A stretch of 64,000 bases of DNA from an uncultured Eggerthellaceae bacterium (GCA_958452575.1 CAUDUM010000001.1:1-64000); one strand, 5' to 3'. Positions 35,149 through 44,509 are shown, counted from the stretch's first letter. Notes: generated by a model not told the origin, from the sequence alone. Numbers and translations: made by a program.

Positions 35149-36867
35149 TTATTCGACGATACCTGCTGCTATCTGTCGTGCGATTTCCCCTTTTCGGGCT
35201 TGGTATTGATTCATGTCCGACCAATTATCGATGAAGCAGACTTCCAACAGCGTCGCGGGAAGCTGTCCACCCAAAATCGCCACTTCCTGTGTTTTCTTGC
35301 CACGATCCGTCAACCCGACACCGTTGATGAGGTAGGGGTGGATCTGGAACTGCCAAATCTGCGAATACTCGGCAGCGTTGTAGCTATGGCGAAGCGATTC
35401 GGAGCCGGTTCCGCCTCCGGCGTTGAAATGGATCGAGACGATAGCGTCGCAACCGAGCTCTACCGCTTCGGCGTGGCGGTACTTGTAGGGGCCGCCGTTG
35501 TCGTTGACGTAAACGTTGACCCCGTAGGTGTTTCGAAGCTCACTGCCGACCAGATTGGCAAGTTCTCTAGTGAGGGTTGCCTCTTCGTATCCATTGGCGC
35601 AGGCGCCCGGAGCATAGTACCCGTTTCCGGTGTCGTTTTGACCATGTCCTGCATCGACGTACACCTTGAAATCAGGCAGGGCGGCGTAGGGAGCGCCGAA
35701 CGCGTCAGCGATTGCCATGCGCGAGCTGGGCTGCACTGCAAGTTTGCCCCCGAAGAACCTGATCGAGGAGATCGACCCCTTGTGCGAGGCCGCGGCCGAG
35801 ATGGTGGCGCTGGAGGAGTCGCCCACCAGCAGCATCACCGAGCGGCTCTTGCCCTGCAGCACCGAGCCGGCCAGCGCGTCGTAGGGCTCGTAGCCGGTGG
35901 CGAAGGCGGCCGAGTTCCACGAGAAGCCCTTCTCCGAGACGGCCCACTCGGCGACGGCGACGCTGGTCTCGTACTGCGCCTGGCCCCACAGCCTCTTGAA
36001 CGACCCGCCGTTGGCCCGCGCGAGCGAGCTGAGGTAGTCGCCCGTCGCGCCCGACACCGCGAGCGTGCCGCCGGCCACGACGATCTCCCGGAAGGAGCCG
36101 TCCTTGGCGCCCGCCGCCAGGGCGTTCTTCTGTGCCTTGTCGAGGCCGCCGTTGCGCGAGAGGAAGATGGGCGTTTTGGTCGCGAAGGCGACGGGGGACA
36201 TCGACAGGGTGTCCCCGAAATGGCCTCCGGTCGCGACGATCGCCATGCCGGAGCTCCACAGGCCGTTTTCGACGCCGTACTCGTAGATCTTCATCTGGGT
36301 GTCGTAGCAGTCGGTGCCTCCGAGCCTCGCCTTCAGGGACACGCCCGCCGCCTTGAGGTCGCCGACGACCTTGTCGGAGACTGCGAGGGGCCCGCCGACG
36401 ATGATGGCGTTCTTCACGCCGAGGTCGGCGAGCGCCTGCTTGGTCGAGGGGTGCAGGTAGTCCGTCTGCGTGAACAGGATCGGGCAGTCCAGCCCGCCGG
36501 CGAGCCCCGCGGCCGCCAGGGCGTCGACCCACGCCTCGCCCGGCCCGGCCAGGATGACCGTCGAGCAGCTGGAGTAGGCCGCCTTGGCCTGCGAGACGGC
36601 GGTCTCGTACATGGCGTCTCCTGCAAATTGAGACATCGATACAGGAGAATAGACGCCTCGTGCCGACAACGTGGAGATGCCGTACTCCTCGGCTCCCTCA
36701 TTGGGGTCTTCGGTGAGGATTTCTCCGCTGGCTATCGCTGCGGCGATCTCCTCATCGGTTGCAGGGGTTTGGTCTCCCTCGATGGTTGCCCATGCGGGCG
36801 TGGCGAAAACCATCGATGCCACTACGGCGGCGGAGACAAGGGTGCTTGCTAGTGCCGGTTTGCGCAT
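35149..36867 (-). CDS. Secreted CWB2-anchored N-acetylmuramoyl-L-alanine amidase
   Basis: 572-aa wall protein. Signal peptide (cleavage likely after A27, AWA/T), short linker, three CWB2 repeats (about 78-375), then an Amidase_3 domain (about 390-572). Zinc ligands are visible in YVDAGHG, GYEEATL and SIHFNA, and the late glutamate motif is LLEVCFID. It cleaves the MurNAc-L-Ala bond. GAAAGGA precedes the ATG. A TATACT box on the minus strand at 36898-36903 may be its promoter. Residues 85-374 are identical at DNA level to the glucosaminidase gene downstream. Confidence 0.91.
   Translation of the reverse strand: MRKPALASTLVSAAVVASMVFATPAWATIEGDQTPATDEEIAAAIASGEILTEDPNEGAEEYGISTLSARGVYSPVSMSQFAGDAMYETAVSQAKAAYSSCSTVILAGPGEAWVDALAAAGLAGGLDCPILFTQTDYLHPSTKQALADLGVKNAIIVGGPLAVSDKVVGDLKAAGVSLKARLGGTDCYDTQMKIYEYGVENGLWSSGMAIVATGGHFGDTLSMSPVAFATKTPIFLSRNGGLDKAQKNALAAGAKDGSFREIVVAGGTLAVSGATGDYLSSLARANGGSFKRLWGQAQYETSVAVAEWAVSEKGFSWNSAAFATGYEPYDALAGSVLQGKSRSVMLLVGDSSSATISAAASHKGSISSIRFFGGKLAVQPSSRMAIADAFGAPYAALPDFKVYVDAGHGQNDTGNGYYAPGACANGYEEATLTRELANLVGSELRNTYGVNVYVNDNGGPYKYRHAEAVELGCDAIVSIHFNAGGGTGSESLRHSYNAAEYSQIWQFQIHPYLINGVGLTDRGKKTQEVAILGGQLPATLLEVCFIDNWSDMNQYQARKGEIARQIAAGIVE
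35747..36614 (-). repeat. 868-bp direct repeat, copy 2 (CWB2 module)
   Basis: Partner of 33714-34581, same strand and reading frame, here in the amidase gene. No transposase or terminal inverted repeats flank it, so recombination between genes is more likely than a mobile element. Confidence 0.93.
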
Positions 36868-36897
36868 GATTCGTCCTTTCGTGCTGCGTATCTGATA

Positions 36898-36903
36898 AGT
36901 ATA
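36898..36903 (-). promoter_or_regulatory. -10 box for the CWB2 hydrolase pair
   Basis: TATACT on the minus strand, about 31 bases before the amidase start, in the short gap after the GT4 gene. No good -35 is seen at 16-18 bases. Confidence 0.35.
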
Positions 36904-36924
36904 GGACTTTGCGGATGGAGGTTG

Positions 36925-38514
36925 CTACCGACGGGCGCGGATTACGTCTATTATCCGCGTGGGGATTCCGAGAAGGATTTTGCCCGCTTTGAACGTTGTC
37001 GAAGAGCGGATTTCGTCAAGCGACGCTTCGGCATCCGTTGCTCTTCGCTCAAGCACCTGGATCCTCTCTCTCAGATCGTCGATCGCGTTGGTGTATGAGA
37101 TTTTGAAAGCATCGTCGGCGAGGGAATCTCCTTCGGAGAGGGCGGGAAGAACCCTTTCCTGTTTAAACGAGTCGATGACTTCTTTCCAAAATGCGGTTTC
37201 GTCGAAGCGCAGGATGGGCGCGACGTCGTCTTGTGCGGCCTGCCCGAGCTTTATGCGCAGCTGGGGGTTTTCGAGGATTCTGGCGCATGCATTGGCGGCG
37301 GCACCGACATCGCGGTGCGCGACGGACTCAACGCCGCCGCGGATTCCGTTTTTCGCAAGCTCCAAGAACGGTAGTTCGTACATAACGCAGGGGAGGCCCC
37401 AAGATTTCGCTTCGAGCAACGACAGGCAGTATGATTCAGTAGCTGATGTATGCAGATACAAGCTTGCTTTTTCGTAGAAGCGCGTGACGTCGCTCTGGCC
37501 GCCATGCATGATGACCGAGTCTGATACCCCCAGATTATCGGCCTCTTGTCTGACGCGTTCCGCCCAGTCGCCTTCTCCCGGTCCGACCATGTCGAGTACG
37601 GCATCGGGGACGCGCTGCTTCACCTTTGCGAGGATCTGCACCGCATCGAGAGGCCTTTTCTCTTCTGCGATCCTGCCTATCCAGACGATGCGAGGGGCGC
37701 TTGCTGCCGCATTCTCGCACTTGCTGTCGGTTTCGCTCGGGTCTAGGGCGCTTTGGCCAGCTGCTCTGCGATTCTCTTCGCTCGCATCCAGCGCGAAAGG
37801 GGATTTGTAGCAGGTGAGGAACACGTTCGGGTTCCTCCTGCTCCAAAACGCCTTGTCAGCGGTGCTGGCGCAGATGACGGCCTCAGCTAAGGACAGCGTA
37901 CTCGGCAGTTCGACGAGCCTTTTTGCAAAGTCTGCGGTTTTCCAAAGTTCGATCAGGGGGAACGAGTAGACGCCGTGCATGCACACCGCAACGGGGATGC
38001 TGCGCAGTTTGGCGATGAGCATTTCCCACAATGCGGTGTCGCAAAGCCATTGGTTGTAGATCAACGCGTCGACGTGGTTGTCAGCTAGGCAGCGATCGAA
38101 GGCGGTCGCTCGCTTCGCGTACTCCTCCGGGCGCATGCCTTGGGAGGTGGTCAGCAGGCAGTGGGGAGGGTTCCCCAGCTCGTCGAGCGTGCCTTGGGGA
38201 ACGGGGTTGTCGGTGATCAAGACGGTATTGAAACCGAGAGCTGCAAGGGTCTCCAATTGGGTTCGGGCGACTTCGTCGGCTCCGCCGCATCCCAGCTGCC
38301 AGTAATATACGGCAACCGTTCGAATCTCATCGGATGCCGACAGGGTATGGTCCCCCGAGCGTATGGCGGCCGCCACCGCTCTCGGGTTGCCCCAATATCT
38401 CTTTGCCAGATCGACGACGTCGTCGACTGTCTTCACAGCCAAGGCATCACTGCTGTCGTCCGAAACGCCATCCCTCAAAGAACGCGAGGAAAGGCGGATG
38501 GGGATGCTTCTCAT
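36925..38514 (-). CDS. GT4 glycosyltransferase with C-terminal coiled coil
   Basis: 529 aa. Central GT-B domain with VWIGRIAEEKRPLDA, MVGPGEGDW, HGGQSDVTRFYEKA and ATESYCLSLLEAKSWGLP, the nucleotide-sugar-binding part of family 4. The C terminus has a predicted coiled coil (DDLRERIQVLERRATDA) and an amphipathic STTFKAGKILLGIPTRI tail, possibly a membrane contact. The ATG at 38514 overlaps the ABC ATPase stop (ATGA) and has GGAG upstream; a much longer in-frame reading lies inside that ATPase gene and is rejected. Sugar unknown. Confidence 0.85.
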   Translation of the reverse strand: MRSIPIRLSSRSLRDGVSDDSSDALAVKTVDDVVDLAKRYWGNPRAVAAAIRSGDHTLSASDEIRTVAVYYWQLGCGGADEVARTQLETLAALGFNTVLITDNPVPQGTLDELGNPPHCLLTTSQGMRPEEYAKRATAFDRCLADNHVDALIYNQWLCDTALWEMLIAKLRSIPVAVCMHGVYSFPLIELWKTADFAKRLVELPSTLSLAEAVICASTADKAFWSRRNPNVFLTCYKSPFALDASEENRRAAGQSALDPSETDSKCENAAASAPRIVWIGRIAEEKRPLDAVQILAKVKQRVPDAVLDMVGPGEGDWAERVRQEADNLGVSDSVIMHGGQSDVTRFYEKASLYLHTSATESYCLSLLEAKSWGLPCVMYELPFLELAKNGIRGGVESVAHRDVGAAANACARILENPQLRIKLGQAAQDDVAPILRFDETAFWKEVIDSFKQERVLPALSEGDSLADDAFKISYTNAIDDLRERIQVLERRATDAEASLDEIRSSTTFKAGKILLGIPTRIIDVIRARR

Positions 38515-40349
38515 CGATCCGCTCCGGATTCGCCCTCTTTGAAGCGCGGGTTGGAGCAGAGGGATTTGGACAGAAGCGTCTTGTCGAAATCCGTGTAGCG
38601 CAATGAGCTGCCAAGGAACAGCAGATGGCCGGGAGGCTCTTCCATGTGCTTCAAGAGTTCGATACCGTGAGCAACTTCGTCGAGACTCTGGATGCTGATC
38701 AGGATGATCGGCGTTTGCAATCTTCCAGCAAGCGGTCCGATCAGGTTGTTGTCCATCTCGCAATACGGGTCGGTGATCAGGGCGGTGCGCTCGCCTCCAG
38801 ATGCGCCGCCGAAGTTGTGCGAGGTTTTCAGCCAACGGTTGACTTCGTCGTTCGTCCCGCAAGGATCCGCTTTGGGGAAGAAGACGATTTTGTGCGAGGC
38901 TTCGTTTACGAGATCGTTCGGCAGGCTATCTTCGTCGAAGCCCACCGCTATGATCTCGTCGAATGCGTTAAGGGCTTCCCCGATAGATTGGTCGGAAGAT
39001 TTCTCGTCGAGATAAAACACCGGGGCCTTTTTGGCGTATACGAAAGGTGAAAGGGAGATCATCGCAGCGTCGAAACCGTCGCGCGCGAGGATCGCTGCAT
39101 CGCCCCATTGCTCACCCGTTTCGAGTCCAAGTTGATATGCGTCGATGCCGTAGACATCCTCACCCGTCTCGATGCGGTGGATCCGCGCATGGGGGCAGAG
39201 CGACTCGAGCTCCGAGATGACGCTTTGCTTGATACGGCTCTCGTCCCCGAGAACGATGATCTCGCTGGGCTCCTCGTGTCGAAGCTCCTGCTGCAGAATA
39301 TCGGGGATCTGCTCGGAGCGGGTGGCGGCAAGCGATGCGTCAAGAAGCCCCGCAAGGCTGCAGGCAATCCTTCCTTCGCGCTCGGATTCGCCGTTGGTGA
39401 GGATGTAGGTGTGCCGGGGGGCATCCGCAAGGTTGTTGAGCGCAGTTGCTGTTCCGTAGAAGTTCTCACCGAACACGCAGCTGTGGATGTTTGCGGGAAG
39501 CTTCAGATCGATGTCGACAGCTTCGAGGATGGTCTTTTCCGCTTCGGGGGATCCGGGACGACCTCCGATGGCGCGGTAGAGGTCGCATACCTCCTTGGCA
39601 GCGCCGATGGCGCGCAGATGGCCCTTTTCGATCCATACGGCCTTGTTGCAGAGCCTCTCGATCTGCTCGTTGCTGTGCGAGACGATCAGGACGGTGACGC
39701 CGTGGTCGTTGATCAACGACTGGATGCGGCGCTCGCATTTCTGCTGGAACAGGAAGTCGCCGACCGACAGCACCTCGTCGACGATCAGCACGTCGGGGAC
39801 GATGACGGTAGCGATGGCGAATGCGATGCGGGCGACCATGCCCGAGGAGTAGTTCTTCATCGGCATGTCGAGGAAGTCCCTCACCTCGGCAAACTCGACG
39901 ATCTCGTCGAAATGCTCCTGGATGAACTTTTTCGAGTAGCCCAGCAGCGCGCCGTTGAGGTAGATGTTCTCGCGCGCGGTCAACTCCAGGTCGAATCCGG
40001 CGCCGAGTTCGATCAGCGGTGCGATGCTGCCTTCGACGGCGCAGCTGCCCTTGGAAGGCTCGAGCACGCCGGCGATGATCTTGAGCATGGTGGATTTGCC
40101 CGAGCCGTTGGTGCCCAGGATGCCGAACACGTCGCCCTTTTTGACTTCGAACGAGACGTCATCGAGAGCCCGGAACTCTTTGAAGCGCAATTCACGCCTA
40201 GTGAGGGCGATCGCGTACTCCTTCAGACTATTGAGCTGCTCGCTTGCGATGTTGAAGATCATGGTGACATGGTCAACCTTGATCATGGTTTTGGCGGAGG
40301 GGTCGTCGATAGGCATCGAGAGCGTGCCCAGAAAAGACGTGTTGTTCAT
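38511..40349 (-). CDS. ABC polymer-export ATPase with C-terminal CWB2-like domain
   Basis: 612 aa. Residues 20-275 are a Wzt/TagH-type ATPase: Walker A GTNGSGKST (79-87), signature YSSGM (167-171), Walker B VLIVDE (187-192). From about 295 to the end are three repeats of roughly 100 residues with the CWB2 pattern. Repeat two, RIETGEDVYGIDAYQLGLE then ILARDGFDAAMISLSPFVY, tracks the RLGGTDCYDTQ and FGDTLSMSPVAFA segments of the wall hydrolases encoded next door. Wzt C-terminal domains recognise the polymer to be exported, so this cytosolic CWB2-like domain may bind the wall polymer. No signal peptide. It overlaps the GT4 gene and follows the permease gene. Confidence 0.85.
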   Translation of the reverse strand: MNNTSFLGTLSMPIDDPSAKTMIKVDHVTMIFNIASEQLNSLKEYAIALTRRELRFKEFRALDDVSFEVKKGDVFGILGTNGSGKSTMLKIIAGVLEPSKGSCAVEGSIAPLIELGAGFDLELTARENIYLNGALLGYSKKFIQEHFDEIVEFAEVRDFLDMPMKNYSSGMVARIAFAIATVIVPDVLIVDEVLSVGDFLFQQKCERRIQSLINDHGVTVLIVSHSNEQIERLCNKAVWIEKGHLRAIGAAKEVCDLYRAIGGRPGSPEAEKTILEAVDIDLKLPANIHSCVFGENFYGTATALNNLADAPRHTYILTNGESEREGRIACSLAGLLDASLAATRSEQIPDILQQELRHEEPSEIIVLGDESRIKQSVISELESLCPHARIHRIETGEDVYGIDAYQLGLETGEQWGDAAILARDGFDAAMISLSPFVYAKKAPVFYLDEKSSDQSIGEALNAFDEIIAVGFDEDSLPNDLVNEASHKIVFFPKADPCGTNDEVNRWLKTSHNFGGASGGERTALITDPYCEMDNNLIGPLAGRLQTPIILISIQSLDEVAHGIELLKHMEEPPGHLLFLGSSLRYTDFDKTLLSKSLCSNPRFKEGESGADR

Positions 40350-40363
40350 CTTCGCTGCGCCTC

Positions 40364-41152
40364 CTAGACGTACAGGATGAACCGTTTTTGAAGCTTTTTG
40401 AACACCAGCAGCCCCACTGCAAACGTGACGACGGCAAACAGCAGGCAGAGCAGATTTTCCTGTATTCCGGGGTTTTGGCCCCACAGCACGATGTCGCGGA
40501 AGTACGTGACGTAGTGGTACATGGGGTTGAACTGCTCGATCGCCACCATCCATTCAGGCAGGATGCTGACGGGGTAGAAAAGCGGCGTGGCGTACGTCCA
40601 AGCGGTGATGACGACGCTCCACAGATGGCAGACGTCGCGGAAGAACACCGCGAGCGCGGAAAGCAAAAGGCTCAATCCCGCGCTGAACACAAGAACGTAG
40701 ATCAGCAGAAGCGGCAGGAAGAGGATGTTGGGCGTGGGAACGACTCTGAAGAAGATCATGACGGCAACAATCGCGATAAGCGAAAAGCAGAAATTGACTA
40801 CCGCGAAAAGAACCTTTTCGAGAGGGAAGATCATCTTCTCGATGCGAATCTTTTTGATCAGGGATGACGACTCGATAATCGACATCATGGCGCCGGTCGT
40901 CGAATCGCTCATGACCGCGAACAGGGTATTTCCCAAGATGAGGTACAGGGGGAAGTTCTCGATCTCGCCGAAACGCAGGAAAAAGCTGAAGACCGCAGCG
41001 AGCACGCACATCATCAGCAGCGGGTTGAGAACCGACCAAACCACGCCTAGCACGCTGCGACGGTACTTGAGCTTGAAGTCGCGTGATATGAGCGAGGTGA
41101 GCGTGAACCAGTTTCGCTCGAACGCTTTTTTCGAAGTCGCGTCCATTGCCAT
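40364..41152 (-). CDS. ABC-2 type polymer export permease (Wzm-like)
   Basis: 262-aa six-TM ABC-2 permease: FKLKYRRSVLGVVWSVLNPLLMM near the N terminus and the terminal FKKLQKRFILYV are typical of Wzm/TagG proteins. GGAGGATTATT precedes the ATG. It is 14 bases upstream of the ATPase with the CWB2-like domain and forms a second exporter distinct from TagGH at 2.9-4.5 kb. Divergent from the large glycosyltransferase fusion. Confidence 0.88.
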   Translation of the reverse strand: MAMDATSKKAFERNWFTLTSLISRDFKLKYRRSVLGVVWSVLNPLLMMCVLAAVFSFFLRFGEIENFPLYLILGNTLFAVMSDSTTGAMMSIIESSSLIKKIRIEKMIFPLEKVLFAVVNFCFSLIAIVAVMIFFRVVPTPNILFLPLLLIYVLVFSAGLSLLLSALAVFFRDVCHLWSVVITAWTYATPLFYPVSILPEWMVAIEQFNPMYHYVTYFRDIVLWGQNPGIQENLLCLLFAVVTFAVGLLVFKKLQKRFILYV

Positions 41153-41452
41153 GCGAATAATCCTCCAAAAGGGCTCGCGAGCATCCCGTGGGTAAGTGCT
41201 CCCAATAATGTGAATCCAAACCTCTTAAGTTTACCGGTTCGGAGATAGGAGGGGAATCCCGCTTGGCGTACCCACGAAAAAGGCAGAGCCGTTGCAATCG
41301 GGTGTGCTACTGACAATGCAATTTCGAGCGGCATTCTTGTGGGCTTGTTCGGGGTTTAGCTGGCAAGACCCGTCATGCGGCTTGGAACAAAGGATCTTTG
41401 GTCTATTATTGCCATCAAAGCGTTAACGATCTTAAGAGGAAGGGCGACCGCA
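41153..41452. other. Divergent intergenic region
   Basis: 300 bases between the ABC permease (minus) and the GT fusion (plus). It holds the plus-strand promoter at 41382-41409. I see no gene or strong hairpin in the rest. Confidence 0.5.
41382..41409 (+). promoter_or_regulatory. Promoter of the GT2-DUF4422-GT8 gene
   Basis: TTGGAA (41382-41387) and TATTAT (41404-41409) with 16 bases between, 43 bases before the start codon. Confidence 0.5.
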
Positions 41453-44400
41453 ATGCCTCGTTTTTCGATAGTGATTCCTTCTTATGGTAATGCTTGCTAT
41501 TTGAATTCCGCTTTGCAGAGCGTTCGTGATCAGTCATTTTGCGATTGGGAGGTCATAGTTGTCGATGACGCTAGCGTGGATGGATCTTTGGAGATCGCAA
41601 AGAATGCTGCCCGCGAAGATGCGCGAATTCGCGTGGTGAAAAAGGAGCGGAATGAGGGTCTTCACCTAGCGAGAAAAACCGGCGTTGCTGCGTGTTCTGG
41701 CGAGTTCATCTTATTCTTGGATCCTGACGATGAGATGGTGCCAGGAAGTTTGGAGAAGCTCAATTGTCGACTTCTTGGGGCAGAGGGCTCCGTGCTTCAT
41801 TTTGGAATGGAAATCATTCCTGTCGAGGGAGTTGATCCGGTGACCGCTGAGTCGTTTTCTGATGCGGCTAATGCTCCGTTTGGCGCATTGCGTGACTCCG
41901 ATATTCTTGAAGCGTCGTTCAATCCTGGTCATGGCTATGTTCATGATTGGCGAGTGACGCAAAGGGCGTTTCCAAGTGCCTTGGCAAAGCGGGCGTTTGA
42001 TTGCATGATCGACGAACGTTTAGAACGTGCCGAAGATGCTTACGAGTATTTTGTGATGGCTTGCATGGCGCGGACGGAGGAAACGGACAACGATATCGTC
42101 GTGTATCGGTATAACCTTGGTAGAGGCGTTACGGGTTCTAAAGAGCTATCCGTAGACGAGTTTCTCTCGTCGGTGCGTCGATTTAAAAAATGCTACGAAG
42201 CTACGTGCGCTTATGCGTCGGGCAGGGGCAAGCGCATAGAAATGTCTGCTGCTGGTTTGAAAGACAAACTAATCGAGGCGCTTGCGAACGAATGGCATGA
42301 GCGCGTTGCAGATGAGTACAAGCTTGAAGCAGCTCGGCAACTCGCATCCGTTATCGGGGGCGTACAGGTTGCCGCTCAGGTCATGCGTTTTGTTCGCGAC
42401 GATTCCTACGGTTTGATAGCAGGCGGTTACGATGAAGCACGCCATGACATGCTTCTTTCGTGGAAGCGCCTCGCCGAGGAGCTGGTCGAAAAAGGCGATG
42501 ACGATCGGGACTCCTATCGTCTGTTTTCTCGTACTGCGGATTATTACTTGGATCAGCTTGAAAATAGGCGGCGTTTAAAGAACGAGAGCCGCAGCGACAT
42601 TCGGATATTCGTTTCCACGCATAAAGATGCCGACTATTTTGATAGCGGAATACTTCAGCCTGTTCAAGTTGGGTCTGCGAAGGCGCCTTTCCGTTTTGGT
42701 GGTACTTTCCACGATGATCGAGGCGAGAATATCTCGGATCTCAATCCCATGTACTGCGAGTTGACCACACAGTATTGGGCATGGAAGAACGTCGATGCGG
42801 AATACTATGGATTTTGCCACTATCGTCGCTATTTCGATTTTTCCCCGGTGCGCCACTCGGAAAACGTGTATGGCGAGATCATCGATGAATATATCGACGA
42901 GGAAACTCAGAAAAAATACTGCCTTGACGATGCCTCGATCGAGAAGATGGTCAGGCAATACGATGTGATCACTACCGAGATCAAGGATCTGCGAAAATTC
43001 CCGGGAGATGCTGGAACGCCCCGTGCGCAATACCATGCGGCACCACGTCTCGTAGATGCCGATCTTGATAGGGTTATCGACATTTTGAAGGAGATGCATC
43101 CCGAGTATGCCCAGGACGCGGATGCTTTTTTGGATGGGAACCGCTCGTGTTTCTGCAACATGTTCATCATGCGCAAAGATATCTTCTTCGATTACTGCGC
43201 ATGGCTGTTCCCGATTTTAGAAGAGTTTGTTGCCCGGACCGATATGTCGCATTACAGCAAAGAGGCCCTGCGTACTCCGGGGCATCTTTCTGAGAGGCTG
43301 TTCAATATCTACTATCAGCACCACGATCGCATTGGATCGGGCTGGAAGACAAAGCAGCTTCAATGCGTCCGTTTCGAGCGCCCGGATCGGGTTTATGACC
43401 TTTTGCCACCTGGCGATTCTGGCCTTATGCCCATCGTGCCCGTGGTGTTTGCGGCAGATGGAAACTATGTTCCCATGCTGGCGGCAACCATCCATTCAAT
43501 GCTGGCCAATGCTTCCCCAGATTACTACTACGATATCTTCGTACTTGAAAGGGGCATTTCCGGTGAAGATATGCGGATCATGCGCGAGGTTTATGCAAAG
43601 CCCGGAAAGGTGTCGCTTTGCTTCTGCGATGTGGGCCGCATCGTAGAATCTTTTGAACTATCGACGAACAACGCACATATCAGTATCGAAACCTATTATC
43701 GTTTCCTTGTACAGCAGCTGCTGCCTCACTACGACAAGGTCCTCTATCTCGATTCTGACCTGATCGTTCAGGGCGATGTGTCTCAACTGTTCGAGACGGA
43801 TCTGGGCGACAATCTGCTTGCTGCTGTGCGCGATCTGGATTTCCTGGGCAATGTCAATATGAAAAACGGGGAGCGTATGCAGTACGCGAAGACTGTTCTG
43901 GGGATGAAAGATCCTTATTCGTATTTCCAGGCTGGCGTGCTGGTGCTCAACACTGCCGAACTGCGAGCCTTCCATTCCGTCGAGGAGTGGTTGAAATTCG
44001 CGAGCGATCCTCGCTATATCTACAATGATCAGGATATTCTCAACGCCGAGTGCGAGGGCAGAGTCCATTTCCTCGACTATCGTTGGAACGTGATGACAGA
44101 CTGTGCGGGGCGAATCGCCAATGTGTTCTCGTATGCTCCCAGTGAGGCATACGAGGCGTTTCTCGCTTCGCGTGGGGATCAGCTGATCACGCATTACGCC
44201 GGATTCGAGAAGCCGTGGAAGTTCAAACATTGCGATCGATCGGCCCTCTATTGGAAGTATGCGCGTGAGACGCCGTTTTACGAGAGGCTTGTCAGGATGT
44301 TCTGCGGGCAGGCTGAAGACGATAACTACTACGATGATCATGAGTATGCGATTGACAAGAACAATCCGATGAGGAAGTTCATCGATCCGATCATGCCGTA

Positions 44401-44461
44401 CGGATCCCGTCGTCGCGAGATGGTCAAAGCGGCGGTAAGGAAGGTCCGGGGGAGGAAATAG
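41453..44461 (+). CDS. Triple glycosyltransferase fusion GT2-DUF4422-GT8
   Basis: 1002 aa. Residues 1-230 are a GT2 domain (IVIPSYGNACYL; LFLDPDDEM around D90-D93). About 380-640 is a DUF4422 domain (IFVSTHKDADYF; GFCHYRRYFDF), usually linked to capsule glycosyltransferases. About 660-930 is a GT8 domain (VVFAADGNYVPMLAATIHSM; metal site YLDSDLIV with D767/D769; HYAGFEKPWKF). One chain may add two or three sugars in succession. The ATG at 41453 has GAGGAAGG upstream. A hairpin follows the stop. Confidence 0.86.
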   Translation: MPRFSIVIPSYGNACYLNSALQSVRDQSFCDWEVIVVDDASVDGSLEIAKNAAREDARIRVVKKERNEGLHLARKTGVAACSGEFILFLDPDDEMVPGSLEKLNCRLLGAEGSVLHFGMEIIPVEGVDPVTAESFSDAANAPFGALRDSDILEASFNPGHGYVHDWRVTQRAFPSALAKRAFDCMIDERLERAEDAYEYFVMACMARTEETDNDIVVYRYNLGRGVTGSKELSVDEFLSSVRRFKKCYEATCAYASGRGKRIEMSAAGLKDKLIEALANEWHERVADEYKLEAARQLASVIGGVQVAAQVMRFVRDDSYGLIAGGYDEARHDMLLSWKRLAEELVEKGDDDRDSYRLFSRTADYYLDQLENRRRLKNESRSDIRIFVSTHKDADYFDSGILQPVQVGSAKAPFRFGGTFHDDRGENISDLNPMYCELTTQYWAWKNVDAEYYGFCHYRRYFDFSPVRHSENVYGEIIDEYIDEETQKKYCLDDASIEKMVRQYDVITTEIKDLRKFPGDAGTPRAQYHAAPRLVDADLDRVIDILKEMHPEYAQDADAFLDGNRSCFCNMFIMRKDIFFDYCAWLFPILEEFVARTDMSHYSKEALRTPGHLSERLFNIYYQHHDRIGSGWKTKQLQCVRFERPDRVYDLLPPGDSGLMPIVPVVFAADGNYVPMLAATIHSMLANASPDYYYDIFVLERGISGEDMRIMREVYAKPGKVSLCFCDVGRIVESFELSTNNAHISIETYYRFLVQQLLPHYDKVLYLDSDLIVQGDVSQLFETDLGDNLLAAVRDLDFLGNVNMKNGERMQYAKTVLGMKDPYSYFQAGVLVLNTAELRAFHSVEEWLKFASDPRYIYNDQDILNAECEGRVHFLDYRWNVMTDCAGRIANVFSYAPSEAYEAFLASRGDQLITHYAGFEKPWKFKHCDRSALYWKYARETPFYERLVRMFCGQAEDDNYYDDHEYAIDKNNPMRKFIDPIMPYGSRRREMVKAAVRKVRGRK

Positions 44462-44509
44462 ACGGCAATTTCGAGGAGAAAGGCCTCGGACCCGGCATTG
44501 TGCTCTTTT

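Noticed and set aside
33714..36614. 868-bp repeat as an insertion sequence
   Set aside because: No transposase, terminal inverted repeats or target duplication; the repeat lies wholly inside coding frames and encodes a known wall-binding module.
35089..36852. 587-codon open frame antisense to the CWB2 amidase
   Set aside because: Shadow of the real gene. Much of it is the reverse reading of the 868-bp repeat, so its similarity to the frame at 32285 is automatic.
38515..38862. N-terminal extension of the GT4 protein
   Set aside because: It lies inside the ABC ATPase gene in another frame and has low-complexity sequence; the ATG at 38514 with GGAG and ATGA overlap is better.
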